64,000 nucleotides of DNA from positions 92,042 through 156,041 of the forward strand of contig CAAFVV010000030.1 of NCBI GenBank assembly GCA_900766585.1, read 5' to 3'. This DNA comes from Clostridia bacterium (GTDB taxonomy: Bacteria > Bacillota > Clostridia > Oscillospirales > Acutalibacteraceae). Of this stretch, positions 25,620 through 33,992 are shown one piece after another. The notes under the pieces are model-generated. The model did no database searches, had not been told where the DNA came from, and worked only from the letters and a program-made list of their open reading frames with translations. Positions within the stretch are counted from its first letter, which is position 1; every line of letters starts with the position of its first letter. A program made the translations under genes and the position numbers.

Positions 25620-27257
25620 TTATTTCACTTCGAGAGAGATTCCCTTTTGTCTGCTGTCACGGATAAAGGCGGCGAGCGGATCATCCCCCGTCGGTACCGC
25701 CGCGCCGCTGCGCGGCAAACCGACACGGTAGCTTTGTCCGGTCACGGAACGGATTGCGGTCTGGAGCGCGCGTTTGTTGTCTGCCGTCTGCACCAGCTCA
25801 CGGAACAGCGCCGCATTCGGCGTGTCGATCAGCAGCTTGTTTTCCGCCGAACGACACAGGGCACGGGAGCCTGCCAGCACACCGAACAGCGGTGGACAAG
25901 TGTCGCGCAGCTTTTCGAGTACATCCGCCCACGCGGCAAACGGCTCCTCCACGCTCCCCTCCTGCACGGGAAGGGGCGGCACCTCCTGCGGAATCGGTTC
26001 CTCATTTCCCGCCGGCTCCTCCGCCCGCTCCGGCGGCACAGCCGGTGCAGCGGCAGGCGAAGAAGCCGGTGCAGATGCCGCTGCCATTGCCGTCGGTGCG
26101 GCGGGAAGCCCGGCGCGGAAAGCGTCCTCAAGCGCCGCGACCCGGCGCAGCAGACTCTCCGCCCCCGTGTCCAGAGCGGGCGTACACAGACGGATCAGCG
26201 CCATCTCCATCTCCACCCGGCGCGAAACGCCGCTGCGGATGCGGTCCAGCGTCGACTGCAGCGCAGTCAGCGTGTGCAGTATCGCCGTCAAATCCCACTG
26301 CGCCGCTTCCTGTGTAAGCCGTTTGATCTCCGCCGGAGCGGCAACGATCAGCTCCTCGGGCTTCGGAACGCATTTCACGATCATCAGGCTGCGGAAAAAG
26401 TCGATCAGCTCGGTACAGAGCCGCTCCATATCCTTAGACGCGTTGTGAAGCCGGTCGATCCATTCGAGTGCGTCCGCACTGCTTTGCCCGCGGATCGCCT
26501 GCGCGAGCGCATAAAGCGGGTCACGCCCTGCCATGCCGGTCGCCTCGGATACCACATCGGCGTCGACCGCGCGGGAGCGGGACAGGCACTGATCGAGAAG
26601 CGACAGCGCATCGCGCAGCGCGCCGTCGGCAAGCCGCGCCAGCAAAAGCGCCGCCTCGTCCGTCAGGGTAAACTGCTCCTCTTTGGCGATGACCTGCATG
26701 CGGGCGGCGATATCCTCAGGCGGGATCCGCCCGAAATCGAAGCGCTGACAGCGGGACAGGATCGTCGCGGGCAGCTTGTGTACCTCGGTCGTCGCCAGAA
26801 TAAAGATCACATAGGCAGGCGGTTCCTCAAGCGTTTTCAGCAGAGCGTTGAACGCGCTCGGCGACAGCTCGTGCACCTCGTCAATGATATACACGCGGTA
26901 CTTGGCGGAAACGGGGGTAAAGCCCACTTCCTCGCGCAGCTCACGGATGCTGTCCACGCCGTTGTTGGCGGCGGCGTCGATCTCGGTCACGTCCACGGCG
27001 GCGCCGCTGTCCACGGCGCGGCACATCTCGCAGGTGTTGCACGGCTCGCCGTCAATCGGCGACAGGCAGTTGACGGCTTTTGCCAGGATTTTCGCACAGG
27101 TCGTTTTACCGGTGCCGCGCGACCCGGTAAACAGATAGGCGTGCGCCAAATGCCCGGTTTTCAACTCATTTTTCAGCGCCGCCGTCACCGTCGGCTGACC
27201 GTAGACCTCCTCAAATGTGCGGGGACGCCATTTACGGTATAACACCTGATATGCCAT
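25620..27257 (-). CDS. dnaX: DNA polymerase III subunit gamma/tau
   Basis: Clamp-loader ATPase. The 545 residues contain Walker A (GSRGTGKTTCA), zinc-binding cysteines (CNTCEMC), Walker B (VYIIDEVHELS), the SRC arginine finger (ILSRCQRF), then an Ala/Pro-rich linker (about 395-450) and a tau-specific C-terminal domain. The ATG at 27257 follows GGAGGG; an in-frame extension to 27332 would run through the SRP RNA gene and is rejected. No obvious slippery A-tract for gamma/tau frameshifting was seen. Confidence 0.97.
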   Translation of the reverse strand: MAYQVLYRKWRPRTFEEVYGQPTVTAALKNELKTGHLAHAYLFTGSRGTGKTTCAKILAKAVNCLSPIDGEPCNTCEMCRAVDSGAAVDVTEIDAAANNGVDSIRELREEVGFTPVSAKYRVYIIDEVHELSPSAFNALLKTLEEPPAYVIFILATTEVHKLPATILSRCQRFDFGRIPPEDIAARMQVIAKEEQFTLTDEAALLLARLADGALRDALSLLDQCLSRSRAVDADVVSEATGMAGRDPLYALAQAIRGQSSADALEWIDRLHNASKDMERLCTELIDFFRSLMIVKCVPKPEELIVAAPAEIKRLTQEAAQWDLTAILHTLTALQSTLDRIRSGVSRRVEMEMALIRLCTPALDTGAESLLRRVAALEDAFRAGLPAAPTAMAAASAPASSPAAAPAVPPERAEEPAGNEEPIPQEVPPLPVQEGSVEEPFAAWADVLEKLRDTCPPLFGVLAGSRALCRSAENKLLIDTPNAALFRELVQTADNKRALQTAIRSVTGQSYRVGLPRSGAAVPTGDDPLAAFIRDSRQKGISLEVK

Positions 27258-27279
27258 TTCGTCCCTCCTGCTTCTGTCA

Positions 27280-27447
27280 AAAAAGCACCCTGTTCCTTCG
27301 GGCATACGGGCGGACAGGCACACCTGCGGCACACGGGAAACATCTGCTTAATGCTGCTCGGTTCCCCGCCTGACATGGTTCACAGCGTCCCGTCGCACAG
27401 GACCCACCCGCCCGTATGCCCCAAAGCACAGGGTGTTTCATACGGTA
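27280..27447 (-). ncRNA. ffs: Signal recognition particle RNA (short bacterial form)
   Basis: The minus strand contains the conserved SRP helix 8 sequence (CCATGTCAGG, GGAA-type tetraloop, GAGCAGCATTAAG). Flanking arms pair over a long distance: CACCCTGTG...GGGCATACGGGCGG with CCGCCCGTATGCCC...CAGGGTG. The transcript is about 165 nt, a long hairpin with a terminal T-run at 27279-27284 acting as terminator. It appears to lack the separate Alu domain of the ~270-nt Bacillus RNA. It lies directly upstream of dnaX, a common position. 5' end estimated from the promoter. Confidence 0.95.
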
Positions 27448-27455
27448 CTCTGTCT

Positions 27456-27484
27456 AGTATACACGATTTTTCCTTTAAAGTCAA
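27456..27484 (-). promoter_or_regulatory. Promoter of the SRP RNA
   Basis: Minus strand: TTGACT (27479-27484), 17 nt, TATACT (27456-27461); predicted start about 27449. Confidence 0.9.
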
Positions 27485-27567
27485 CTGTTCGGCGCGGTTT
27501 TTCCGATTTTCTCTCATATACACCCCCGTTTTTCCGTATGATGGCAGTAAAAAAGGGGGAAGATCAC

Positions 27568-28446
27568 ATGATCAGGCTGATATTTTTTTCCCGCAGGACT
27601 GCTCTACGGGCGGCAATTCTTGCTGCCGCCCTGCTTCTCCTGCTCATTTCCGTTCCGATCGTGACAGCAGTCGTCGGACCCGCCAAGCCGGATACCTCCG
27701 TTACGCTCCCGGTCATCATGTATCACGGTCTGCACCCGCAAAAATCACGCCAGAACCGCTATGTGATCGCTCCCGAACGCTTTGCCGCGGATCTTGACTG
27801 GCTCAGAGAAAACGGCTACACGACCGTCACGGTCGCGGACGTGATCGACTATGTGCACAAGCGCCGCGCACTGCCCGCAAAGCCGATCATGCTCACCTTC
27901 GACGACGGGTATCTAAACAACCACGTCTACGGCACACCGCTGCTGAAGGAAGCCGGGTGCCGCGCCGTATTTTCGCCGATCTGCGCGGAGACCGTGCGCT
28001 ACTCGTCGCTGCCCGACCGCGACCCTGCCTATGCACAGGTGCAGTGGGACGACCTGCGTGACATGGTGGCGTCGGGGTGCTGGGAGATCCAGAATCACAC
28101 CTACGCCATGCACGCGCTGCATCCGCGGCGCGGGTCGGCACGCCGCGCAGACGAGACGGCATCGGCGTATAAAACGGCGCTGACCGAGGATGTAGAGCGC
28201 GCGCAGGCTCTGTTTTTGCAGGAGCTGGGATTTTCCCCCACCGCCTTTTTCTACCCGTTCGGCGCCATCGGTGAGGGAGAGCCGGAGCTTTTGCGCGAAA
28301 TGGGCTTTCAGGCACTGTTCACCTGTACCGAGCAGAAAAATCAGCTGACGGAGGACCCGGAGTGCCTGTATGCGCTCGGACGGTATCTGCGCCCGCCCGA
28401 TCAGTCATCCGCGCAATTCTTCACCAAAACGGTGGGACTGGCATAA
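27568..28446 (+). CDS. Polysaccharide deacetylase family protein, membrane-anchored
   Basis: NodB-type (CE4) deacetylase likely acting outside the membrane. The 292 residues have an N-terminal membrane anchor (about 13-38), then PVIMYHGLHP, the LTFDDGY motif with the catalytic Asp and metal-binding Asp, and the second metal-ligand region WEIQNHTY, where the usual HxxxH/HSxTH is partly altered (N-H-T-Y). A FYPFG motif follows. The ATG at 27568 follows GGGGGA; longer in-frame starts overlap the ffs promoter region. Peptidoglycan or another surface glycan is the probable substrate. No promoter can be assigned with confidence. Confidence 0.9.
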   Translation: MIRLIFFSRRTALRAAILAAALLLLLISVPIVTAVVGPAKPDTSVTLPVIMYHGLHPQKSRQNRYVIAPERFAADLDWLRENGYTTVTVADVIDYVHKRRALPAKPIMLTFDDGYLNNHVYGTPLLKEAGCRAVFSPICAETVRYSSLPDRDPAYAQVQWDDLRDMVASGCWEIQNHTYAMHALHPRRGSARRADETASAYKTALTEDVERAQALFLQELGFSPTAFFYPFGAIGEGEPELLREMGFQALFTCTEQKNQLTEDPECLYALGRYLRPPDQSSAQFFTKTVGLA

Positions 28447-28472
28447 GCTGTCTGTAAAAGGAGCTGATAGCT

Positions 28473-29210
28473 ATGCCCACACTGTACCTCAGCCCCTCTA
28501 CACAGGAGGGGAATCCCGTCGTCATCGGCGGGACAGAGGAAGAATATATGAACCGCATCGCCGATGCCATGGAGCCGTATCTGGTGTCCAACGGCATTGT
28601 ATTCCGCCGCAACAACCGCAACGAAAGTCTCGGGCAGGCGATCCGGGATTCCAATGCCGGCAATTACGACTTACATTTTGCCCTGCATTCCAATGCCGCA
28701 CCGCCGACAAACTCCGGCAATGTCAAGGGCGCTGATTTTTACTATTACGCCCCCAGCACAAAAGGGCGCGAGGCGGCGACGATACTCGCGGAAAATTACA
28801 AGCGGATCTATCCCTATCCCGAACTTTCACGCCCCATCGCCACCACCTCGCTCGTTGAGGTGCGCACCACACGCGCCCCCGCCGTTTTGGCGGAACTTGC
28901 CTATCACGACAATGTCGAGGAGGCGACCTGGCTGCGGGATAACCCCGAGGCGATCGCCCGCAATCTGGTCATCGGACTGACGGAATATTTTCAGATCCCG
29001 TTTGTCGAGGCACAGACACCGGTGCCGGGAATCGTGCGGCTGCGCTCCGGCACACTGAATCTGCGCGCACTGCCCAATACGCAGGCCGAGATCATCGCGT
29101 CGATCCCGAACGGCGCCGAGATCACGGTGCTGGGGCAGTGGGGCAACTGGTATGTCGCGCGCTACGGCGACAATGTCGGCTACGCCCACTCTGCTTATAT
29201 TGCCATATAA
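28473..29210 (+). CDS. N-acetylmuramoyl-L-alanine amidase-like protein with C-terminal SH3b domain
   Basis: Residues 1-175 match Clostridia proteins of the Amidase_3 type: opening LYLSPSTQEGN, a Glu in TEEEYMNRIA, the DLHFALHSNA histidine motif and VLAELAYHDN near the end. A bacterial SH3 domain follows (about 188-245; GTLNLRALPN, GWN-like GQWGNWY). There is no signal peptide, and the usual first zinc histidine (xDPGHGG) is absent, replaced by SPST. Peptidoglycan binding is likely; hydrolysis is uncertain. It follows the deacetylase by 26 nt, so the two are probably co-transcribed. Signal-less wall enzymes are often made in the mother cell during sporulation. Confidence 0.85.
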   Translation: MPTLYLSPSTQEGNPVVIGGTEEEYMNRIADAMEPYLVSNGIVFRRNNRNESLGQAIRDSNAGNYDLHFALHSNAAPPTNSGNVKGADFYYYAPSTKGREAATILAENYKRIYPYPELSRPIATTSLVEVRTTRAPAVLAELAYHDNVEEATWLRDNPEAIARNLVIGLTEYFQIPFVEAQTPVPGIVRLRSGTLNLRALPNTQAEIIASIPNGAEITVLGQWGNWYVARYGDNVGYAHSAYIAI

Positions 29211-29213
29211 AAG

Positions 29214-29252
29214 CCGGCGCCCGCAGTTCCTGATACGGACTGCGGGCGCCGG
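29214..29252 (-). terminator. Terminator downstream of the AraC-type regulator gene
   Basis: 14-bp perfect stem (29214-29227 with 29239-29252). On the minus strand it is followed by CTTTTATAT; on the plus strand the T-run is missing, so termination is more convincing for the leftward gene. Confidence 0.8.
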
Positions 29253-29269
29253 TATAATACCCGAAAGAT

Positions 29270-30097
29270 TCATTCCGCTGTCCCGGAGGCGGAACGCAGA
29301 GACGCCATATAGGCGCGCGGAGAATGACCGGTATACTCCTTGAACAGGCGTGAAAAATACAGGGGATCACGGTAACCGCACCGAAGCGCAATACTCTGCA
29401 CCTCCGTTTCCCCCTGTTCCATCAGCGTACAGGCATTGCGGATCCGCACCGTGTTCAGATAGCGGGAAAACCCGATCTTATAGGTGTGTTTAAACACGGT
29501 GGATACATATTTCGGATGATAGCCGCAGGCTTGCCCGACCGATTCCAGTGATATTTCGGGCTTGAAAAAGAACTGATCAATATGCTGCTTGATCAGCAGA
29601 GCGGCGCCGTCGCCGGACGGGCGGACAGGCCCTGACAGCAGACGGCGCTCGCCCAACGCGGAAAAGCTGTATAAAAGCGTGCTTTCCACCCGCAGAGCCG
29701 CCGCCACGCCGTCTGCCTCAAGATTGCGGCACCACAGATCGAACAGCCCGAAAAAGCCGGAAAAAACGCAGTCCGTTCCCGTGATATGCATCGTTTCCAT
29801 CACGGCGTTGGCGCGGCTGCCCAAAAAGCTGATATACATATACTGAAAGCCGTCGTCGGAGCAGATCGCCGCCGGAACGGACGGCAGCGTAAAAAATAGA
29901 TCCCCCTCGACAAGCGGGGCCTCCCGTCCGGTAAGGCAGAGCCGCCCCGTACCGTGCAGCACCAGATGCATCCGGTAAACAGAGGGGATCTTCAGCTCAC
30001 GGCTTGTCTGCGGCAGCGTCTCCAGCACGCAGTTGAACAGTTCGAGATCCCCTACGTTTTGGTTATGCGTAAAAAAACGGCACACATTTTTGCTCAA
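29270..30097 (-). CDS. AraC family transcriptional regulator
   Basis: The 275 residues have an N-terminal sugar-sensing cupin-like domain (MHLVLHGTGRLCLTGREAPLVEGDLFF region) and two C-terminal helix-turn-helices (ISLESVGQACGYHPKYVSTVFK; VQSIALRCGYRDPLYFSRLFK) ending with the AraC signature GHSPRAYM. The TTG at 30097 is chosen because GGAGG lies upstream and a strong promoter lies between it and the longer in-frame ATG at 30178. It is divergent from the Gfo/Idh/MocA gene and likely controls it. Confidence 0.92.
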   Translation of the reverse strand: MSKNVCRFFTHNQNVGDLELFNCVLETLPQTSRELKIPSVYRMHLVLHGTGRLCLTGREAPLVEGDLFFTLPSVPAAICSDDGFQYMYISFLGSRANAVMETMHITGTDCVFSGFFGLFDLWCRNLEADGVAAALRVESTLLYSFSALGERRLLSGPVRPSGDGAALLIKQHIDQFFFKPEISLESVGQACGYHPKYVSTVFKHTYKIGFSRYLNTVRIRNACTLMEQGETEVQSIALRCGYRDPLYFSRLFKEYTGHSPRAYMASLRSASGTAE

Positions 30098-30134
30098 AAA
30101 AATCCGCCTCCCTGTCTCCTGCTCCCAGTTTTCT

Positions 30135-30163
30135 ATTGTACTAGGGCGACAGAAATCTGTCAA
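30135..30163 (-). promoter_or_regulatory. Promoter of the AraC-type regulator gene
   Basis: Minus strand: TTGACA (30158-30163), 17 nt, TACAAT (30135-30140), close to consensus. Confidence 0.85.
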
Positions 30164-30228
30164 CATCCACCTTACCATTATCCCTATTTTTGTGGATTTG
30201 CTCCATTTTCCCTATTTTGGAATTGTGG

Positions 30229-30234
30229 TATACT
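30229..30234 (+). promoter_or_regulatory. Extended -10 promoter of the Gfo/Idh/MocA gene
   Basis: TATACT at 30229-30234 preceded by TGG (extended -10). No good -35, consistent with activator dependence on the divergent AraC protein (inference). Confidence 0.55.
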
Positions 30235-30278
30235 ACGTTTGCAAAGCTCCCGTTTCGGGCAAGGAAAGGATGGGCAAT

Positions 30279-31517
30279 ATGAAAAAAATACGAATCGGTG
30301 TGGTCGGTGTCGGCCGCGGCAACAGCATGATGGACTACTGTGCACAGTCGGACAACGCCGAGCTGGTGGCGATCTGCGACAACTGGGCAGAGGGGCTTGC
30401 GGCACAGAAGGAAAAGCACAAGGACGAGGCTATCACCTTTTATTCCGATTACGATGAATTCCTGCAGCACGATATGGATGGCGTTGTTCTCGCCAATTTT
30501 GCCAATGAGCACGCACCGTTTGCCATCCGCGCCATGCGGGCAGGCAAGCATGTGTTTTCCGAGGTCTTGCCGGTGCAGACGATGAAAGAGGCGGTTGAGC
30601 TTGTCGAGGCAGTCGAGGAGACCGGTATGATCTACGCCTACGGCGAAAACTACTGCTATATGCCCGCCCCCTACGAGATGCGGCGCCTCTATCGCGAGGG
30701 AAAGCTCGGCGAGCTGGAATACGCCGAGGGCGAGTATATCCACAACTGCGAGCCTAACTGGGCATGCCTGACCCGCGGCGAGGAGACGCACTGGCGCAAC
30801 ACCATGTACTCAACGTTTTACTGCACACACTCCTTCGGTCCTATCCGGCACATTACCGGTCTGCGCCCCGTTTCCGTCATCGGCTTTGAGGGAACACAGA
30901 CAGCGCGGAATCTGCGCGTCGGGTCAAAATCCGGGCAGTTCGGCATCGAGATGGTGACGCTGGAAAACGGCGCTATCGTCAAGAGCATTCACGGCGGACT
31001 GTACCGCAATTCCATCTGGTATACGCTTTACGGTGCAAAGGGGCGTGCGGAATCCGCGCGCGAGGATACCGGCCTCGGTGATGTGTCCCGCATCTACGTC
31101 TATGCGGATGAATTTGACGGACAGTACGCGGATATCCGCGCGGAAAGCTACGAGCCGGAGCAGACAAAGCTCGAAGCCGCACACGCCTTCGGCCACGGCG
31201 GATCGGATTATTTCACGATGAATCACTTTGTCCGCAGGCTGCTCGGGGATGAAACGGCGGATATTATCGACGTCTATGAGGCGCTTGATATGTTTCTGCC
31301 CGGTCTCTTTGCCTATCGCTCCATTCTGGCAGGCGGGAAACCGATGGCTATCCCCGATCTGCGGAATAAAGCCGTACGCGACGCCTATCGCAGCGACACC
31401 GCCTGCACGGATCCTGATGCAGCGGGAGAGCAATTGCTGCCCACCTCCGTGCGCGGTACGCCGAAAATCGAAGCAGATGTCTACGCCCGCATGAAGCGGA
31501 TCTGGGAGGAGCGATAA
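30279..31517 (+). CDS. Gfo/Idh/MocA family protein (NAD-dependent sugar enzyme) lacking the EKP lysine
   Basis: The 412 residues have a Rossmann fold start (IRIGVVGVGRGN, with the Asp-type acceptor region VAICDN) and a C-terminal alpha/beta domain. Family oxidoreductases use a Lys in an EKP motif; here the corresponding segment near residues 95-98 reads EVLP, so the usual catalytic Lys is missing. Related NAD-dependent glycosidases (GH109-like) have EVP-type segments, so a glycosidase or other noncanonical activity is possible. The ATG at 30279 follows AGGAAAGG. It lies between its likely AraC regulator and a rhamnosidase-like gene. Confidence 0.9.
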   Translation: MKKIRIGVVGVGRGNSMMDYCAQSDNAELVAICDNWAEGLAAQKEKHKDEAITFYSDYDEFLQHDMDGVVLANFANEHAPFAIRAMRAGKHVFSEVLPVQTMKEAVELVEAVEETGMIYAYGENYCYMPAPYEMRRLYREGKLGELEYAEGEYIHNCEPNWACLTRGEETHWRNTMYSTFYCTHSFGPIRHITGLRPVSVIGFEGTQTARNLRVGSKSGQFGIEMVTLENGAIVKSIHGGLYRNSIWYTLYGAKGRAESAREDTGLGDVSRIYVYADEFDGQYADIRAESYEPEQTKLEAAHAFGHGGSDYFTMNHFVRRLLGDETADIIDVYEALDMFLPGLFAYRSILAGGKPMAIPDLRNKAVRDAYRSDTACTDPDAAGEQLLPTSVRGTPKIEADVYARMKRIWEER

Positions 31518-31538
31518 ACAAACACAGCGTGACCGCGC

Positions 31539-31567
31539 TTGACTTTTCGGCGAACAGATGCTATACT
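31539..31567 (+). promoter_or_regulatory. Promoter of rnpB
   Basis: TTGACT (31539-31544), 17 nt, TATACT (31562-31567); predicted start at about 31574. Confidence 0.92.
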
Positions 31568-31573
31568 AACCCT

Positions 31574-31906
31574 GCGAGTGAGCCGGACAGCCGCGTGCGC
31601 CCTTGCGGCGTATGAGGAAAGTCCGAGCATCACAGGGCGGGATAACGGCTAACGGCCGCCGGGGGCGACCCTAGGGAAAGTGCAACAGAGATATACCGCC
31701 GCTTTATGCGGTAAGGGTGGAAAGGCGAGGTAAGAGCTCACCGGCGCGCAGGAGACTGCGCGGCCCTGCAAACCCTATCCGATGCAACGCCGACTGGAGC
31801 GATACATTGGCCCGATGTGCTCCGAAAGGCGGCTTGAGCCGTCTGGCAACAGACGGTCGAGACAGATGGTTGTCCAAGACAGAACTCGGCTTACAGACTC
31901 ACTCGC
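31574..31906 (+). ncRNA. rnpB: RNase P RNA (class A)
   Basis: Catalytic RNA that matures tRNA 5' ends. Conserved elements are present in order: GAGGAAAGTCCGAGCATC (P4/CR I), GGCTAACGGCC-type helix, AGGGAAAGTGCAACAGAGA (CR II/III), GGTAAGGGTGGAAAGGCGAGGTAAGAGCTCACC split over 31709-31742, and ACAGAACTCGGCTTACAGAC near the 3' end. The ends GCGAGTGAG and CTCACTCGC pair as P1. Length about 333 nt. Confidence 0.97.
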
Positions 31907-31919
31907 TTTATTTAACGGC

Positions 31920-31960
31920 AAAACCGCCCCACAGCTTAACTGACTGCGGGGCGGTTTTTT
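31920..31960. terminator. Terminator of rnpB, shared with the convergent rhamnosidase-like gene
   Basis: 31923-31934 pairs with 31944-31955 with one mismatch; T6 on the right side and AAAA on the left, so it may work in both directions. Confidence 0.9.
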
Positions 31961-31971
31961 GGTATCCTTTT

Positions 31972-33987
31972 TTACGCAAACAGTGCCTCGCGGTCAATAT
32001 CCGCCAAAAAGACGACAGCATCGCTCAGCGTCAGATGGAACAGCGAGGTATTGCACTTGGTGTCCTTTCCCCACCCCTCAAACGTGGTGGTTCCGCCCTC
32101 GCGCAGAATGCGCAGCCACGCCCCCTCGTCACAAAGGCAGTCGTGTACCATATCCTCACGCCCGTGCCGCACCAATCCGCACAAAAGCGGGAACGAGCCG
32201 AACATGGATACCGCCGTGATCCCCCGCTCGGCGATCCAGGCAATGATGCGGTCAGCGCATGCCTCGTCAGGACAGAGCCGGAAAGCAAACGCCAGCACGT
32301 TGCCGATATAGCTTGTATGCACTGTTTTGCGGCTGTCTCTGAACAGATGGCGCTTTTTATCGTAAAACGCCGCCGTAAAGGCATCGACCAGCGGTTTTTC
32401 GTCACGGTAGGGCGCAAGCTCCAGCGCCTGCGCCATGCGGTTGGCGCAGCGCACGCCCTCGATATAGTAGGCGTTGATCGCGACATGTGCCTCATGGCAG
32501 ACCTGCCCCTCGCGAATATCCACATCATAGCCGTCGCGGAAATTTTCGGGCCACTCGACTACACACCACTTATCCAGCTCGCAGAGCAGCCTGTCCCTTT
32601 CATATTGCACGCGATAATGGTTCAAAAGGCGGCAGACGCCGGGGTAATTCTGCGCGAGATAGGCACGGTCACCGGTCAGCCGGTAATGCCACAGGATCAG
32701 CGAGATCAGCATCAGCGGGTATTCGGCGATCTCCTGCATCATGGAGCAGTCAAGGCAGGTCACCATGCCGGGATCAATAAATGTGGAGGCAAAGGCATCG
32801 TCGATCAGCTTGCGCACGATAGAATCATCGCCGGTCAGCAGCATATTGGCAAGCGCCGTATAGCACCCGTCCCCGACATAGAAGCCCTTTTCCCGCTCCA
32901 TGCAGTCCTGAATGACCTCCTGCACGCCGTAATGCTGCGAGCGCACGCAAAGCTCCCAGATGCGGCGCAGCGGCTCCTCCCCGACATAGGCAGGCAGCAT
33001 ATGCGCGGAAAGAGAAAACGGGTAGTGGCGTGCGGACAGCTCGACGCTTTGGATCACGCAGCCCTCCGGCAGCAAAAGCTCAGCATAGCGGAAGGATTTA
33101 TAGTCAAACCAGTCAAGCGTATCCGCATTTCCCGAGAGGAGCCACGGCTCCTCATATACGCAGTTGGCACGCAGGCGATAGCGCACCGTGCCGTCAGCGT
33201 TCAGCTCCTGCCCGCACCGCACGGTCACGCAGCTGCCCGCCTGTCCGATCGCGCTTACCTGCAGATAGCCGACATAGGTGCTGCCGAAATCCAAAAACAG
33301 GGTATCTCCGCGCCGCTCGGTTTTAACCGGTTTTACGGTATCAAACACCAGCGCCGCCGTCGGCTGCGGCACAACGCGGTAGTCCGTATGTGCGCGGCGG
33401 CAGGCAGGCGTCCAGCCGCTGTCGTCAAAGGACGGCGCGAAAAAATCGACCTCGGGCGCGGCAGAATCGTAGGACTCCATAAACTGCGTCGCATATCCGA
33501 CGGTGCCGCACTCGGCATAGGCGGTATGGCGGTGCGTCAAAAACCGCTCGTCGCTCCCCCACACCGTTTCACCGTCCAGCACAAGGTCACAAAGCAGACC
33601 GTGGCGGTTGTCACCGCTGACCCAGACGCGGTTGATCAGCCCCTGATAAAGCGTATGTACCGCCAGTACATTTTCGCCGGTATGCAGCTGACCGGTAATA
33701 TCCACAACAAGATAGCCGAGCCGATCGGGATACGCCGGTGCGGGTCCCTGAGAGACAAAGCCACCGTTGACATAGGCCTTGTAGTAGTCGTCCGCCGTAA
33801 TGTACAGCAGCGCCGACTGCGGCAGGCGGTTGAGCGTAAAATGCCGCCGAAACAGAATATGGCGGTCACGATGCTCGTCGCAGGGCAGATCCACTCGCTG
33901 AAGCTGGCGGTGAAACACCTGCCGCGGCGCAAGCTCTGCAAATTCCTCGTTTGTGATCCACACGCCGGAAAAAACATGGTCTTTCAT
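31972..33987 (-). CDS. Alpha-L-rhamnosidase-like glycoside hydrolase (GH78-like)
   Basis: The 671 residues have an N-terminal beta-sandwich (about 1-260; YITADDYYKAYVNGGFV, DLVLDGETVW) and an (alpha/alpha)6 barrel. The barrel begins with QEVIQDCMEREKGFYVGDG, which aligns with the GH78 DCxxRDE...GD catalytic segment, and ends with the GTTTFEGWGKD segment, where the last Trp/Glu-type motif of GH78 lies. No signal peptide, so probably cytoplasmic. The ATG at 33987 follows AGAAGGAG. Together with the AraC and Gfo/Idh/MocA genes it suggests use of rhamnosides or similar glycans. Confidence 0.82.
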   Translation of the reverse strand: MKDHVFSGVWITNEEFAELAPRQVFHRQLQRVDLPCDEHRDRHILFRRHFTLNRLPQSALLYITADDYYKAYVNGGFVSQGPAPAYPDRLGYLVVDITGQLHTGENVLAVHTLYQGLINRVWVSGDNRHGLLCDLVLDGETVWGSDERFLTHRHTAYAECGTVGYATQFMESYDSAAPEVDFFAPSFDDSGWTPACRRAHTDYRVVPQPTAALVFDTVKPVKTERRGDTLFLDFGSTYVGYLQVSAIGQAGSCVTVRCGQELNADGTVRYRLRANCVYEEPWLLSGNADTLDWFDYKSFRYAELLLPEGCVIQSVELSARHYPFSLSAHMLPAYVGEEPLRRIWELCVRSQHYGVQEVIQDCMEREKGFYVGDGCYTALANMLLTGDDSIVRKLIDDAFASTFIDPGMVTCLDCSMMQEIAEYPLMLISLILWHYRLTGDRAYLAQNYPGVCRLLNHYRVQYERDRLLCELDKWCVVEWPENFRDGYDVDIREGQVCHEAHVAINAYYIEGVRCANRMAQALELAPYRDEKPLVDAFTAAFYDKKRHLFRDSRKTVHTSYIGNVLAFAFRLCPDEACADRIIAWIAERGITAVSMFGSFPLLCGLVRHGREDMVHDCLCDEGAWLRILREGGTTTFEGWGKDTKCNTSLFHLTLSDAVVFLADIDREALFA

Positions 33988-33992
33988 ACAGC

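Noticed and set aside
25647..27242. Long frame opposite dnaX
   Set aside because: No family features; dnaX motifs are unambiguous on the other strand.
27258..27332. In-frame extension of dnaX upstream of 27257
   Set aside because: It would cover the SRP RNA hairpin and its terminator; the ATG at 27257 has a good ribosome binding site.
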